Positions 1-8,005 of a DNA stretch of 64,000 nt are shown here, piece by piece; position 1 is the first letter of the stretch; each line of letters starts with the position of its first letter. The stretch spans positions 2,480,001-2,544,000 of the forward strand of contig NZ_CP066776.1 of the NCBI RefSeq assembly GCF_010681825.2, given 5' to 3'. The position numbers were made by a program, and so were the translations under genes. The stretch comes from Sulfuriroseicoccus oceanibius (GTDB lineage Bacteria; Verrucomicrobiota; Verrucomicrobiia; Verrucomicrobiales; SLCJ01). Below the pieces are notes generated by a model. It ran no database searches. It had not been told where the DNA came from and saw only the letters and a program-made list of their open reading frames with translations.

Positions 1-1
1 T

Positions 2-508
2 TTCGGGTGTGAATTGGTAAACGCGTTTCGTTGCGCTGAAACACTAGGCGCTGAGTACATCGTCCCCTTTATCGAGAGCACGAGGCGTGAAGGTTTCATT
101 GACGCCCTTTCGGCAATGACAGGAGACGGCAAGCACCCGACCAGCGCGACGATTGAGAAAACGATGGCGGAACTTGCTATTTACTCCCAATTAAGCGACG
201 ACCACGCCGCCGAATGTGATCGCCTATGGCTGAAAGGGAGATCGTTACTCGCTCAAGATAACCTGTCCGCGATGGCACTTGATATGATGCTGGCCGACGA
301 GATCAGGAAGGCGGAGCGGAAGATCAAAAAGCGGAAAGGCGTTGGATTATCCGAGAAACTTAGAACGCTATGGCTTCCCGCCGCACTTTGGGCGATGAGC
401 AAAGAGCGAATTGCGCGGACGATTGCCGGAGGCCATGCGCCGAAGGAGGTCGGGAGAGCGATTCAAACCGACCCCGCGTTACAGCGGAGCCATCGCCCAC
501 GAGCGTAA
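2..508 (+). CDS. hypothetical protein, 5' end outside window
   Basis: The frame is open to the left edge, so this is the C-terminal part of a longer gene. A TTG at 14 could be an internal start, but codons before it are also open. About 168 residues are visible, largely helical, with a basic stretch in the middle (KAERKIKKRKG) and a basic tail. I do not recognise a domain. It is followed at once by a strong terminator, so it closes a transcription unit that begins outside the window, where an integrase could also lie. Function unknown; it may belong to the integration module of the mobile element. Confidence 0.5.
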   Translation, partial: FGCELVNAFRCAETLGAEYIVPFIESTRREGFIDALSAMTGDGKHPTSATIEKTMAELAIYSQLSDDHAAECDRLWLKGRSLLAQDNLSAMALDMMLADEIRKAERKIKKRKGVGLSEKLRTLWLPAALWAMSKERIARTIAGGHAPKEVGRAIQTDPALQRSHRPRA

Positions 509-534
509 GCGCACCCTATGCGCCGCAAATTGAG

Positions 535-565
535 CACCCGTGATTTTTGTCGCGGGTGTTTTTTT
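535..565 (+). terminator. rho-independent terminator
   Basis: CACCCG (535-540) pairs with CGGGTG (553-558), and a run of seven T follows. It ends the transcription unit of the gene stopping at 508. Confidence 0.75.
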
Positions 566-611
566 GTGATTTTCTCCCCTTGTTTTTACGTTCGCGAAAC
601 GTGGTGCACGC

Positions 612-635
612 TTGGCGAATAACGGTTTTCGCCAA
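612..635. promoter_or_regulatory. inverted repeat, candidate operator
   Basis: TTGGCGAA (612-619) is repeated inverted as TTCGCCAA (628-635) with an 8-base spacer, 20 bases ahead of the HTH gene at 655. A second palindrome, TTCGCGAA, lies just upstream at 591-598. Between a terminator and a regulator gene, this is a natural operator, possibly autoregulatory. No binding data; position and symmetry only. Confidence 0.4.
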
Positions 636-654
636 ACTTGGACATGGTCGGGGC

Positions 655-891
655 ATGAAAGTAAACGCATCCACCACCACCCCGACCGAACGCCCTACCC
701 CATCCGTCGCACTCGCGCCCAACGAGTTGATTGATACCGCAGAACTCGCACGCCGCTTGAAGGTAACACGACGGAGTATCGACAACTACCGAGCCCAGGG
801 GCGCATTCCCGCAATCAAGATCGGGCAATGCGTAAGGTTCAATTGGCTTCGAGTGATCGAGGCACTGGAAGGCATTAGCGAGAGCAAATAG
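655..891 (+). CDS. small HTH DNA-binding protein (excisionase/AlpA-like)
   Basis: A 78-residue protein. Residues about 26-70 form a MerR/HTH_17-type winged helix of the kind found in excisionases and AlpA-like activators: an ELARRLKVTRRSIDNYRAQGRIPAIKIG core followed in this family by a short wing. The first 25 residues are Pro/Thr rich and probably disordered. The ATG at 655 is chosen because the domain starts soon after and the inverted repeat lies just upstream; an earlier in-frame ATG at 547 would run through the terminator and operator. It heads the element's left gene block and probably controls excision or transcription. Family is clear, exact role inferred. Confidence 0.7.
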   Translation: MKVNASTTTPTERPTPSVALAPNELIDTAELARRLKVTRRSIDNYRAQGRIPAIKIGQCVRFNWLRVIEALEGISESK

Positions 892-934
892 CAGGAGGCC
901 GAACCCGATCACAGAATCCAAACCGCCCGAAGAT

Positions 935-1369
935 ATGAGCCAGCTAACAGACGGCCAGATCGCACGAGTTGCCAAATACACAGGCATCGAACCCGACGCA
1001 CTCCGCCGACTCGCTCCCCAGATGCTCACCGCAGCAGACCCACAGACCGCGCCACGAGAGCGCGTGAACGTGCCGGTAAATCTTGGCAGCAAATTGTCCG
1101 AGCGACTTCACCGCGAAGCGGAGCGGCAACACATGAGCGTTAATCGCGTGATTGAGATGCTTTTGGCTTATGCGCTCAACAAAGTGGAAACCGGCCAAGC
1201 TGGAATCGCCGCGCCGATCACAATCGAGATCGACGACGAGACGGCCGCCAACCTGGCATCGCGAGCGAAAGCAGCCGGACGCACAACCGGCGAGCAGCTA
1301 AAGGCCGAGGCACTCACGCACGCCGCGACCGCCGGACGCGTACCAGCGCAGTCGAGCGACGGGAAATAA
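935..1369 (+). CDS. protein with two ribbon-helix-helix-like segments
   Basis: A 144-residue protein of unknown family. Two stretches look like ribbon-helix-helix DNA-binding folds: about residues 49-87 (VNVPVNLGSKLSERLHREAE, then a helix with MSVNRVIEMLLAYAL) and about 96-131 (ITIEIDDETAANLASRAKAA, then TTGEQLKAEAL). Each has the beta strand, helix, turn, helix order. RHH proteins normally dimerise to bind DNA, and two in one chain could act as a built-in dimer. It lies between two HTH genes ahead of the replication genes, so a repressor or copy-control role is plausible. Domain calls are by eye. Confidence 0.6.
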   Translation: MSQLTDGQIARVAKYTGIEPDALRRLAPQMLTAADPQTAPRERVNVPVNLGSKLSERLHREAERQHMSVNRVIEMLLAYALNKVETGQAGIAAPITIEIDDETAANLASRAKAAGRTTGEQLKAEALTHAATAGRVPAQSSDGK

Positions 1370-1433
1370 CAGGCGGATCGTTCCTAGAAGGTGACCCAAA
1401 CTCCCCGAGCAGGGTGACAACTCTCGTAAGGAT

Positions 1434-1610
1434 ATGAAACAAGAAATCCTGACCCGACCAGAACTTGCCGCCCGTCTCCGAGTGTCCACCAAAACGGTCA
1501 CGGAATGGACTATCAAAGGCCTGATCCCGTGCCTGAAGGCCGACCGCGCCACGCGCTACGATTGGCGCGAAGTGCAGGACGCACTCAGCACCCGCAACAA
1601 GGCGAAATAA
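1434..1610 (+). CDS. small HTH protein (AlpA/excisionase-like), 58 aa
   Basis: ATG at 1434 preceded by GTAAGGAT, a good ribosome binding site, and closed by TAA at 1608-1610. The 58-residue product begins MKQEILTRPELAARLRVS and has the pattern of the HTH_17/MerR-like domain: first helix, RVSTKTVTEW recognition region, GLIP turn, then a basic strand and RYDWREVQDAL. It resembles the protein encoded at 655-891, so the element carries two related small DNA-binding proteins. It precedes the helicase gene by about 120 bases and could be its activator or a recombination directionality factor. Confidence 0.65.
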   Translation: MKQEILTRPELAARLRVSTKTVTEWTIKGLIPCLKADRATRYDWREVQDALSTRNKAK

Positions 1611-1734
1611 CCCCGAGCACAAAAAAAAGCCGCTGCCCGGGGACGACGGACAACGACCTAAAAGAGAAGTCTTGGCGGCTTCAATCTAGGCGAGATGTCA
1701 CCCGCGAGGCAAGGGGCAAAATTCAATCCCTTCC

Positions 1735-3219
1735 ATGCAACAACACCAATATCAACTTGATAGGCAGCTTGAGCCACTAGAGCCACGCAGCCCAGACCTC
1801 GCCGCAATTATTGAGGGCGCGGGAAAAGCCAAGCATTACAGCACTGCCGAAGATGCAATCAGCCAACTTATCAAAGACGCTGAATTCGCAGACTTCTGCG
1901 AACTGGCGCTTGAATACATCGGTCACAAGCTTCTGAACGCGGAAGGCAAGGTTCGGAAGCCGACAGCGAAAGAGGCCGCCGTCATCATTGCCGAACATTT
2001 CAAGAAACACGCCGAGCACGCCGCTGGAGGCCTAGCGCGGATCAATGGATCCGTGCACTACTTCACCGGCAAACATTGGCAACCACTGGAGGCTGAATGC
2101 TTGGAATCATCGCTCGGCCAATTCGCTGAGGCTATCGGGCATTGCGTTACCGACTCCAGGTATTACGAATCGCGCCGGAAGCTTGCAGAGCAGCTCCGCA
2201 CCGTGACCCCGCAGCTACAGCCAACCGGCGGATCAATGGTCAATTTCTCCAACGGCACGCTTGAGCTAAAGCGAGATCGCGAGGTTATGACCAGCCACAG
2301 CAAAGCGCACGGATTTACCTACGTTTTGCCGTTCAACTACTCACCGGATGCGGATTGCCCGATCTTCAAGCGCTACCTTGATCGAGCGTTGCCAGATGCG
2401 GAAAGCCAGCAACTTGTGAGCGAGTTTTTCGGGTGGATCTTCCTACGAGATTTGAAGCTTGAGAAGATGCTTGTTCTGCTAGGACACGGTCACAACGGGA
2501 AGTCCGTCTTGTTTGATATTATGTCCGCAATGCTTGGAGCTGATAACATTTCAAACATCAGCTTCGATTCGCTCAAGAAACCAGAGAGCCGGTTGCCGAT
2601 GCTTGGCAAGCTTCTCAACTACGGATCCGAGATTGCGGGAAGCGTGCCGCCCGATACGCTAAAAAAAGCATCATCAGGCGAGCCGCTGGAATTCCGCCGG
2701 TTATACCAAGACCTTGTGACCAGCAAGGACTACGCTCGACTCGCGTTCAATGCGAACAATCTGCCGAGCCTCACAGAGCAAACGGAAGGCTTTTTCCGCC
2801 GCTTCCTGATTGTTCCATTTGAGCAGACGATCACGCCCGAAGAGCGAGATCCTGACCTTGCCCGCAAGATCATCGAATCTGAATTGCCTGGCGTGATGAA
2901 TTGGGTTCTCAGCGGTATGCGACGAGTCCGCGAGCGGAAAGGATTCAGCCCGTGCGCCAAGTCTGACGAGTGCTTGCGCCGCTACAAGCTGGAGTCCGAC
3001 AGCGTTGCGCTATTTCTGGACGATGAAGGACTCGCGCCATCAGCCAGCGAGCAGGTGCTGAAAGGCGAGCTTTATCAGGAGTATCGGAACTATTGCGCCG
3101 ACAACGGTTATCGAGCGTGCGGGAAGCGAGAGTTCGGAGCCCGTTTGACGAAGCAGCACCGGATCTTCGAGCATCGCACCAGCACCGGCCGCTATTGGCT
3201 GATCGAGAAGAGCGCCTGA
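1735..3219 (+). CDS. phage/plasmid P4-type SF3 helicase (D5 family)
   Basis: A 494-residue replication protein. The middle holds an SF3/D5 helicase: Walker A GHGHNGKS at about residues 250-257, an acidic Walker B-like LLNYGSEIAG near 300, sensor-like LAFNANNLP near 345 and an arginine-finger segment FFRRFLIVPF near 360. The C-terminal 100 residues form the winged-helix tail typical of phage/plasmid P4 primases (LYQEYRNYCADNGY, FGARL). The N-terminus has no primase active site that I can see; a separate primase is encoded next door at 3288. Such proteins unwind the origin of satellites and plasmids. Its stop codon abuts an iteron cluster. Confidence 0.85.
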   Translation: MQQHQYQLDRQLEPLEPRSPDLAAIIEGAGKAKHYSTAEDAISQLIKDAEFADFCELALEYIGHKLLNAEGKVRKPTAKEAAVIIAEHFKKHAEHAAGGLARINGSVHYFTGKHWQPLEAECLESSLGQFAEAIGHCVTDSRYYESRRKLAEQLRTVTPQLQPTGGSMVNFSNGTLELKRDREVMTSHSKAHGFTYVLPFNYSPDADCPIFKRYLDRALPDAESQQLVSEFFGWIFLRDLKLEKMLVLLGHGHNGKSVLFDIMSAMLGADNISNISFDSLKKPESRLPMLGKLLNYGSEIAGSVPPDTLKKASSGEPLEFRRLYQDLVTSKDYARLAFNANNLPSLTEQTEGFFRRFLIVPFEQTITPEERDPDLARKIIESELPGVMNWVLSGMRRVRERKGFSPCAKSDECLRRYKLESDSVALFLDDEGLAPSASEQVLKGELYQEYRNYCADNGYRACGKREFGARLTKQHRIFEHRTSTGRYWLIEKSA

Positions 3220-3220
3220 G

Positions 3221-3274
3221 AAATGACGCAAATGACAGAAATGACGGCTCAAACAATCGGAACAAAATTCTTCC
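3221..3274. repeat. iteron cluster, left arm of inverted repeat
   Basis: Three direct 9-base units, AAATGACGC, AAATGACAG and AAATGACGG, fill 3221-3247, starting one base after the helicase stop. After 11 unrelated bases comes GGAACAAAATTCTTCC (3259-3274). The whole arrangement recurs inverted at 4262-4314 with the same 11-base gap. Clustered iterons beside replication genes suggest an origin or copy-control site. Confidence 0.7.
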
Positions 3275-3287
3275 CCCCTTCCTTAAA

Positions 3288-4259
3288 ATGAACTCCCCAA
3301 CTTTTCCTGAGACATGCGCCCTTGATCCTAACCGGCTCGAAGCGCTTCGCATAGTTGCTGGTAAGGTTATCGCACAATGCCCACAATGCGCCGCTGGAGG
3401 GCGCGACACCGCGAAGGATAATCTAGCCATCTTTGAAAGCGGAGCGTTCTATTGCATCACAGGATGCGACGCTAAGGCGATTCACTCGCTAGCAGGCAGA
3501 GAATCGGACTGGAAGCCCGACCCTGACGAGAAGCGCCGCTGGCAGAAGGAACAAGCGCAGCGACGAAGGCAGGAGGCCGAGCAGGAGGCACGCGCCAAGG
3601 CAGCGCAGGAATACCGCCGCCCGTTGATTGATCGCCACCGATGGACAAGCGGGGAAATCCTGGCAGATAGCCCCGTGAGGCTCGACCGGCCAATGCTGAA
3701 GAATTACCCTGACCGTGCAATGCTCGCCGCGTTATTCGCCCCTGACGCTCTGCTATGGACTGGCGAAGTTTACGAGTCGGGAACCGCTCACGCCGCCCGA
3801 TGGCAGAAGACCAGCGGCCACCATTCAACCGCGCATCGGTGCGGATCCATGACCACGCCCGCAACGTGGAAGGAGGGCACAACAAGCCGCACAAGGGACA
3901 ACGTCGCAACATCGCCATACACCGTGCTGGACTTCGACGGCTTTGACGGAACCGCACCAACCACCCCCGACGAACTTCGAGCACATCTAGCAGACTCCGC
4001 CGCAATCATCCGATGGATGCGCGAAGACTTGCACTGGAGGCTTGCCGCTATTGTCTTTACTGGATCAAAGAGTCTGCACGCTTGGTTTCATACTCCGCCG
4101 CAGCAAGCCATTGCTGACCTTCGCTCAATCGCTCCGCAGCTAGGCATCGACGCCGGACTAGTAGGACACCCTGAGCACCCGTGCAGACTACCAGGACACC
4201 GACACGAGAAGACCGGCAACACGTCAAGACTACTCTGGCTCGACCACGCCGCCCGATGA
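3288..4259 (+). CDS. archaeo-eukaryotic-type primase with zinc finger
   Basis: A 323-residue protein. Residues about 25-55 carry two Cys pairs (CPQC and CITGC), a CHC2-like zinc finger that reads template DNA in primases. A long basic helix follows (residues about 80-110). The second half has the primase-polymerase core: an acidic LDFDGFD motif (DxD), then GSKSLHAW (the sxH-type motif), then CRLPGHRH, a pattern common in AEP/PrimPol primases. ATG at 3288 is chosen because it leads directly into the zinc finger; the frame is open further up through the iterons. It would make primers for the helicase at 1735. Inverted iteron arrays flank it on both sides. Confidence 0.7.
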   Translation: MNSPTFPETCALDPNRLEALRIVAGKVIAQCPQCAAGGRDTAKDNLAIFESGAFYCITGCDAKAIHSLAGRESDWKPDPDEKRRWQKEQAQRRRQEAEQEARAKAAQEYRRPLIDRHRWTSGEILADSPVRLDRPMLKNYPDRAMLAALFAPDALLWTGEVYESGTAHAARWQKTSGHHSTAHRCGSMTTPATWKEGTTSRTRDNVATSPYTVLDFDGFDGTAPTTPDELRAHLADSAAIIRWMREDLHWRLAAIVFTGSKSLHAWFHTPPQQAIADLRSIAPQLGIDAGLVGHPEHPCRLPGHRHEKTGNTSRLLWLDHAAR

Positions 4260-4261
4260 CC

Positions 4262-4314
4262 GGAAGAATTTTGTTCCATCATTTCAGCCCGTCATTTTTG
4301 TCATTTGTGTCATT
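4262..4314. repeat. iteron cluster, right arm of inverted repeat
   Basis: Inverted counterpart of 3221-3274: GGAAGAATTTTGTTCC at 4262-4277, an 11-base gap, then 26 bases (4289-4314) that are the reverse complement of the three ATGAC iterons with two or three changes. The two arms lie just outside the primase stop and start. Confidence 0.7.
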
Positions 4315-4324
4315 AGCTCCGCCG

Positions 4325-4600
4325 ATGAAGCCAAGCCCCCAACAAACACGCGCCGACGACCGGAAGCTCGAACGCATCGAATTCGACATTCAGCAGACCG
4401 CAGCAGAACCCCCAGAATCGCCACCACGAGCCGCAGGACTCGCGACGGGCATCAACCGCCAAGCACTCGAGCGGATCGGGCTGAGCCGATTACTCGCGAC
4501 CACACCGGACGCTTTGAAAGGTTGCACGACTACCAAACCGGAGCCGCCGACCGATGAGCCCGCATTTCATGCATTGCCGATTAGATCGCCGCGACGATGA
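4325..4600 (+). CDS. hypothetical protein, 91 aa
   Basis: ATG at 4325 lies 10 bases after the right iteron cluster. The product is Pro/Thr rich, hydrophilic, with a short ordered stretch in the middle (INRQALERIGLSRLLATTPDAL) that could be a helix-turn-helix-sized unit. No family recognised. Its position directly behind the primase, and the terminator shortly downstream, suggest it is the last gene of the replication block. Composition matches its neighbours. Confidence 0.45.
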   Translation: MKPSPQQTRADDRKLERIEFDIQQTAAEPPESPPRAAGLATGINRQALERIGLSRLLATTPDALKGCTTTKPEPPTDEPAFHALPIRSPRR

Positions 4601-4640
4601 CCACCCAGCGTCGCAGAGGATCCGCAGCCCGATCAATTAG

Positions 4641-4694
4641 TTTCCGTTTACGGAAATCAAAACGCCCGCCGGAGAGATCCGCGCGGGCATTTTC
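4641..4694 (+). terminator. hairpin and rho-independent terminator
   Basis: GCCCGC (4664-4669) pairs with GCGGGC (4683-4688), followed by ATTTTC. Just upstream, TTTCCG-TTTA-CGGAAA (4641-4656) forms a second perfect hairpin. Together they would end the replication transcript; the T run is short, so strength is uncertain. Confidence 0.5.
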
Positions 4695-4914
4695 GTGCAT
4701 GGATCCGGACACGAGAAAGGCGAGCGCGACGCCCCCAGCTCCCCAGCCGATACGCCGCGCCCGCCCCAACAATCGAGAGAATGGGAGGACTCTCACCCCT
4801 GCTCACTTGTCACCGCACATCGCCGGAAGTCCGTGAGGGTGACAAACGGTGCTTCTGTGAAGGCTCCCCACCACACGCGCACGCGGGAGCTCCAATTTTT
4901 AACAGCTCCGCAAT

Positions 4915-5784
4915 ATGGGATTTCTCGACAGATTCAAGCGCCGCCGCTCTAGCAAGACTCTAGCACCCAAGCACGACCAACCGATCAGCATGGCGGAATT
5001 CGACCGCAAGATCGAGGAGATCGAAGAAGCCAAAGCACGCGCAGCAGCACGCGATCAGCAACGCCGCGCCGAGATCACCGACGACTTGCCAATGGCGATG
5101 GCGCCGACCACGCCGATCACCACGAGCGCGACCACCGAGGCCACCGCGACAACAAATCAAGCGATGCCACAAACGGCACGCACTACCCAACCCGAACCAA
5201 GAACCAATATGCCGACATTCGACACTACACCAGGAACCAGCATCCACGCGTTGAAACAACAAGCCGCCGCCGCACAGAAAGCGGTTGCGGATGCCATGGG
5301 GATCAAAGACGCAGCCCAGATCCGTGCCAAGCTGAAGCTTATGCTTGCTAGCGGGAACGTTTACTACCCAGCTTGTGACATTAGCTTTGGATCAGTCTCA
5401 AAGAGGCCATCTAGCACGACTATGTTTCGCGTGGTGGAAATCGTTTCGAGCGTGGACGGTAAAAAATATCGTTACCTTGATACCATTCCCGAGCAATCCG
5501 TTCGCCGCTTGCTGGAGAAAGAAGGCTTGTCCGCCAAGCGCGAGGTCGTCGAGCCCGAGCCGCTGACGCCAGAGGAAGCGCTGAAAGTGATCGAAGGCAA
5601 GGCAGACCCGCAGAAGCCGGTTGAGCAGCCATCGCAAATCGACCTGGCGATTGAAGCCATCAAAAAACGTGAGCTCATCACCCCTCGCACATGGCTTATC
5701 GCGCGCGAATTCAAGCCCGCGTCCGTTGTCCCGCGTGATCTTTACGACGTTGGCCGCAAGACCTTCGAAGAGCTCGAATTCTAG
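4915..5784 (+). CDS. hypothetical element protein with Thr/Pro-rich linker
   Basis: A 289-residue protein of unknown family. It starts with a basic MGFLDRFKRRRSS segment, followed by an acidic/basic charged coiled-coil-like helix (residues 25-55), a Thr/Ala/Pro-rich linker (60-105), an alanine-rich helix and then a globular C-terminal half (about 125-289) with FRVVEIVSSVDGKKYRYLDTI, probably a small beta-rich domain. The short amphipathic basic N-terminus could touch membrane or DNA. It starts the second gene block of the element and is followed by two tightly linked genes. I cannot assign a function. Confidence 0.6.
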   Translation: MGFLDRFKRRRSSKTLAPKHDQPISMAEFDRKIEEIEEAKARAAARDQQRRAEITDDLPMAMAPTTPITTSATTEATATTNQAMPQTARTTQPEPRTNMPTFDTTPGTSIHALKQQAAAAQKAVADAMGIKDAAQIRAKLKLMLASGNVYYPACDISFGSVSKRPSSTTMFRVVEIVSSVDGKKYRYLDTIPEQSVRRLLEKEGLSAKREVVEPEPLTPEEALKVIEGKADPQKPVEQPSQIDLAIEAIKKRELITPRTWLIAREFKPASVVPRDLYDVGRKTFEELEF

Positions 5785-5789
5785 CCGAT

Positions 5790-6002
5790 ATGATCTTCCC
5801 GTACTTAGTAACAGAGGAAACGCTACCGGATCGCGAACCTCGCGTCATTCACATCAGCAACGACCGCCGCGCCGCGATGGACGCTTACGACGACGCATTG
5901 AAGGACGATCCCGAAGCCATCGTCTATTTCTACGAGTTGTCCGCACCGTTGAAACGCCGCAAGCCGTCCGCAATTCTCCAATCCAAATATCAAGAACCAT
6001 GA
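5790..6002 (+). CDS. hypothetical protein, 70 aa
   Basis: Starts five bases after the preceding stop and overlaps the next gene by ATGA (5999-6002), so it is translated in an operon with both. The product is small and acidic in the middle (AMDAYDDALKDDPEAIVYFYEL) with a basic tail. The N-terminal strand and single helix suggest a compact alpha/beta fold. No family recognised. Confidence 0.6.
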   Translation: MIFPYLVTEETLPDREPRVIHISNDRRAAMDAYDDALKDDPEAIVYFYELSAPLKRRKPSAILQSKYQEP

Positions 6003-6400
6003 AACGAATTCCTATTCACGAGCAGCCCGCCCCGATCAAAAACCCGCCGCTGACCGAAGCCGACTTCATCGCGGCCGCCGATGCAGCCCAACAGCACGAA
6101 AGCCCCGTCCGCGTAGCAGCGTGGTCTAACGCCGTACTTCTACGCAATAAGCGAGGGATGTGGCGCGAGATCCCGAAAGGCGATTGGGAGGCGCGTATGC
6201 GCCTGATGGGGATTCCTTCGCAGCGCTTGCAGGTTCCAGCAACCGACAAAACTCCGCAGGAAGCAAGCGAAGCGATTGCAGCCGGAGCCGATGCCTTATC
6301 GGATGATGCGTATCGAAGCGCCACCCAGATCGAATTCGATCGCGTGAAAGCGCTTGGTGTCATTAGCCGCGAAGCCTGGGCGCACATGCCGAAGAGCTAA
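5999..6400 (+). CDS. hypothetical protein, 133 aa
   Basis: ATG at 5999 overlaps the previous stop (ATGA), the typical sign of translational coupling; the frame is open upstream but only as the shadow of 4915-5784. The product is soluble, with a repeated alanine-rich helical character, a WSNAVLLRNKRGMWREIPKGDWEARMRLMG segment read here as strand-turn-helix, and a C-terminal helix. No conserved family recognised. Third gene of the 4915-6400 operon. Confidence 0.6.
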   Translation: MKRIPIHEQPAPIKNPPLTEADFIAAADAAQQHESPVRVAAWSNAVLLRNKRGMWREIPKGDWEARMRLMGIPSQRLQVPATDKTPQEASEAIAAGADALSDDAYRSATQIEFDRVKALGVISREAWAHMPKS

Positions 6401-6539
6401 CGACGATCAAGGCTCAGATTGCCAACGTAAAACCTTCAGCCTGACGGGAAACCGCCGGGCTCGAAGTGGTAAGAGAGCGGTTGTTTTATCCCATATCGTT
6501 AGCTCTCTAGCTTCCGCCGGACGGTTCACCGAGCGAAGC

Positions 6540-6569
6540 CCCGCCGCTGGCAATGGTGTTGGCGGCGGG
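6540..6569. other. strong GC hairpin between gene blocks
   Basis: CCCGCCGC (6540-6547) pairs with GCGGCGGG (6562-6569). It is followed by ATTCATTTCTC, a poor T run, so it may be a weak terminator for the 4915-6400 operon or a structure around the next start. The preceding 140 bases hold no gene; AGAGAGC and GCTCTCT there could also pair over a 30-base loop. Confidence 0.4.
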
Positions 6570-6597
6570 ATTCATTTCTCTAACGCCGCCGAGACAG

Positions 6598-7047
6598 ATG
6601 CCGATCACTGACCCACTCGCACCAGAGATTACCGTGCCGCTCTCATGCGCTGGAGACGTCGCCGTCTTCGATCACCCCATCGAGCACATCGAGCCCGAGC
6701 CCGACCGCGAGCAGATCCAAGCCGACCCTGCCGAAGTGCTTCACGCAATGATTCGCGCAGTTGCGCAGATCGACCTGGACGCAGTCGAAACAATCACACC
6801 CGACGACGTGGTGAAGATTCAGCGCAGATTCATCGCATTGCTTTATGTGGTGAGGCCGGACGTTATTCGAGGCGCGACCGTGCGCGATATTGCTGCCGCG
6901 TTAGGCATTAGCTTTCAGCCATTCCACCGCCACGTTCGCAAAGTCTCAAAGGCGACCGGACTTCACTACAGGACGGAAAAAACAAGTGGCAACTACCGAA
7001 CAGCAGCAACCGCAGCGCATAAGCGCAAACGCGCAGGAAAGCCATAG
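6598..7047 (+). CDS. putative HTH regulatory protein
   Basis: A 149-residue protein. Residues about 60-125 look like a DNA-binding HTH: a helix (VVKIQRRFIALLYVV), then GATVRDIAAALGISFQPFHRHVRKVSK, with the 'IAAALGIS' turn typical of sigma-like and replication-initiator-like HTHs. The C-terminal tail is basic (HKRKRAGKP). ATG at 6598 is preferred over an in-frame ATG at 6553 because the latter sits in the loop of a strong hairpin. It lies upstream of the possible small terminase gene, so it could be a late-gene activator, though nothing shows this directly. Confidence 0.55.
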   Translation: MPITDPLAPEITVPLSCAGDVAVFDHPIEHIEPEPDREQIQADPAEVLHAMIRAVAQIDLDAVETITPDDVVKIQRRFIALLYVVRPDVIRGATVRDIAAALGISFQPFHRHVRKVSKATGLHYRTEKTSGNYRTAATAAHKRKRAGKP

Positions 7048-7378
7048 GAGGCCGTTTAACGCGGTTTTATCAATTCGCGGCACTCTATACCAAAACACAA
7101 TCAAAACGCCATGAGCGACGCGAGAGAGCGCGAGAGAGGGGCAACCCTACCCACCCCCATTGGGACCCCTATAATTTTGAACCTTTCATTCAGGTCGCAC
7201 CGAAGCTCGGTCAAAATTCGTCAATCTGAGATCGCGCTACTGCGGGATTCATAGCAAGCGATTGCTCCCACAGTCCAGCAGCGTCCCGCAATGGTGACAA
7301 CGTGAGCACCAATGAAGGCTCGAATTCCACAGAAAGCACGACGCCACGAAGCGGAACGCGAGCGGGACAAATTCCACT
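7048..7378. other. non-coding stretch before the terminase-like gene
   Basis: About 330 bases without a convincing gene. It contains a purine-rich GCGAGAGAGCGCGAGAGAGG tract, CCCACCCCCATTGGGACCCC, and an AT-rich TATAATTTTGA box near 7170 that could be a -10 region. In satellites and phages the packaging site often lies beside the small terminase gene; whether one is here cannot be told from sequence alone. Confidence 0.35.
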
Positions 7379-8005
7379 ATGAAGCAATCACTCGACACAA
7401 TCGCGGAACGCCTATGCGCCGCCTATGGATTGGAGCAAGGCACTATCGCCAAGAGCACAATCCACCGCTGGAAACAACGGCAGTATCCGATCACGCAACC
7501 CGCAGCCCTTCTAATCATCCTGGGCAACCTACAGCGCCAGCCAGAGTGGTTTGAACAAGCCAAGCGCCACCTTCACGCGACCGCAGCGGAGGCAGGATCA
7601 CCGACCACCCCGCCGCAGGACATCGCCGACGCTATCAATGCGCAACTGGAGAAGCTTCACGCCGAGATGAGCGATGCCACCGACTACGCCACCGCGCGGA
7701 CGCTGAAGACCAAGACGAGCGCAGCCTATGATTTGTTGAGGCTATCCCGTGCGATGGGTGAGCTAGTGAGCGTTGAGAAAGCTCACGACGCTGGCTTCAG
7801 GATGGGAACAATGGTGAAAGCGATGCTTAACCGAATGGTGGACACGTTGCCGCCAATGCTCGCCGGTCTGGACGAGGTGGGAATTGTGAAGGTGCTCAGG
7901 CCGTACTTGGATCAAACGTTGCGCGAGTTCCACGAGGCCACCGCGAGAGAGCTCGAAGCATTGAAAGACGAGGCTGAAATTGAAGGCGAAAGGGGCGCCA
8001 AATGA
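7379..8005 (+). CDS. putative small terminase subunit-like protein
   Basis: A 208-residue protein. The N-terminus (residues 1-65) looks like a small HTH (TIAERLCAAYGL, then STIHRWKQRQYPITQPAALLIIL), followed by a helical region (75-130) and a C-terminal segment with MLNRMVDTLPPMLAGLDEVG and VLRPYLDQTLREF. That order, an N-terminal HTH, a central coiled coil and a C-terminal 'lP..la..d...v...L' helix pair, is what Nu1-like small terminase subunits show. In phage satellites a private small terminase redirects packaging. I am not sure of the family; a replication-linked DNA-binding protein is the alternative. Confidence 0.45.
   Translation: MKQSLDTIAERLCAAYGLEQGTIAKSTIHRWKQRQYPITQPAALLIILGNLQRQPEWFEQAKRHLHATAAEAGSPTTPPQDIADAINAQLEKLHAEMSDATDYATARTLKTKTSAAYDLLRLSRAMGELVSVEKAHDAGFRMGTMVKAMLNRMVDTLPPMLAGLDEVGIVKVLRPYLDQTLREFHEATARELEALKDEAEIEGERGAK

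Noticed and set aside
4597-4836. A 79-residue frame starting by ATGA overlap with the gene ending at 4600
   Set aside because: It runs straight through the double hairpin and terminator at 4641-4694, and its Arg/Pro-rich product resembles nothing; overlap alone is not enough.
4915-5784. Considered as a phage structural or scaffold protein
   Set aside because: Only the coiled-coil and linker composition suggested it; no head or tail gene is nearby, so it was left as hypothetical.
7312-7554. An 80-residue frame overlapping the terminase-like gene
   Set aside because: Most of it lies inside 7379-8005 in another frame, and the product is low-complexity Arg/His/Pro-rich.
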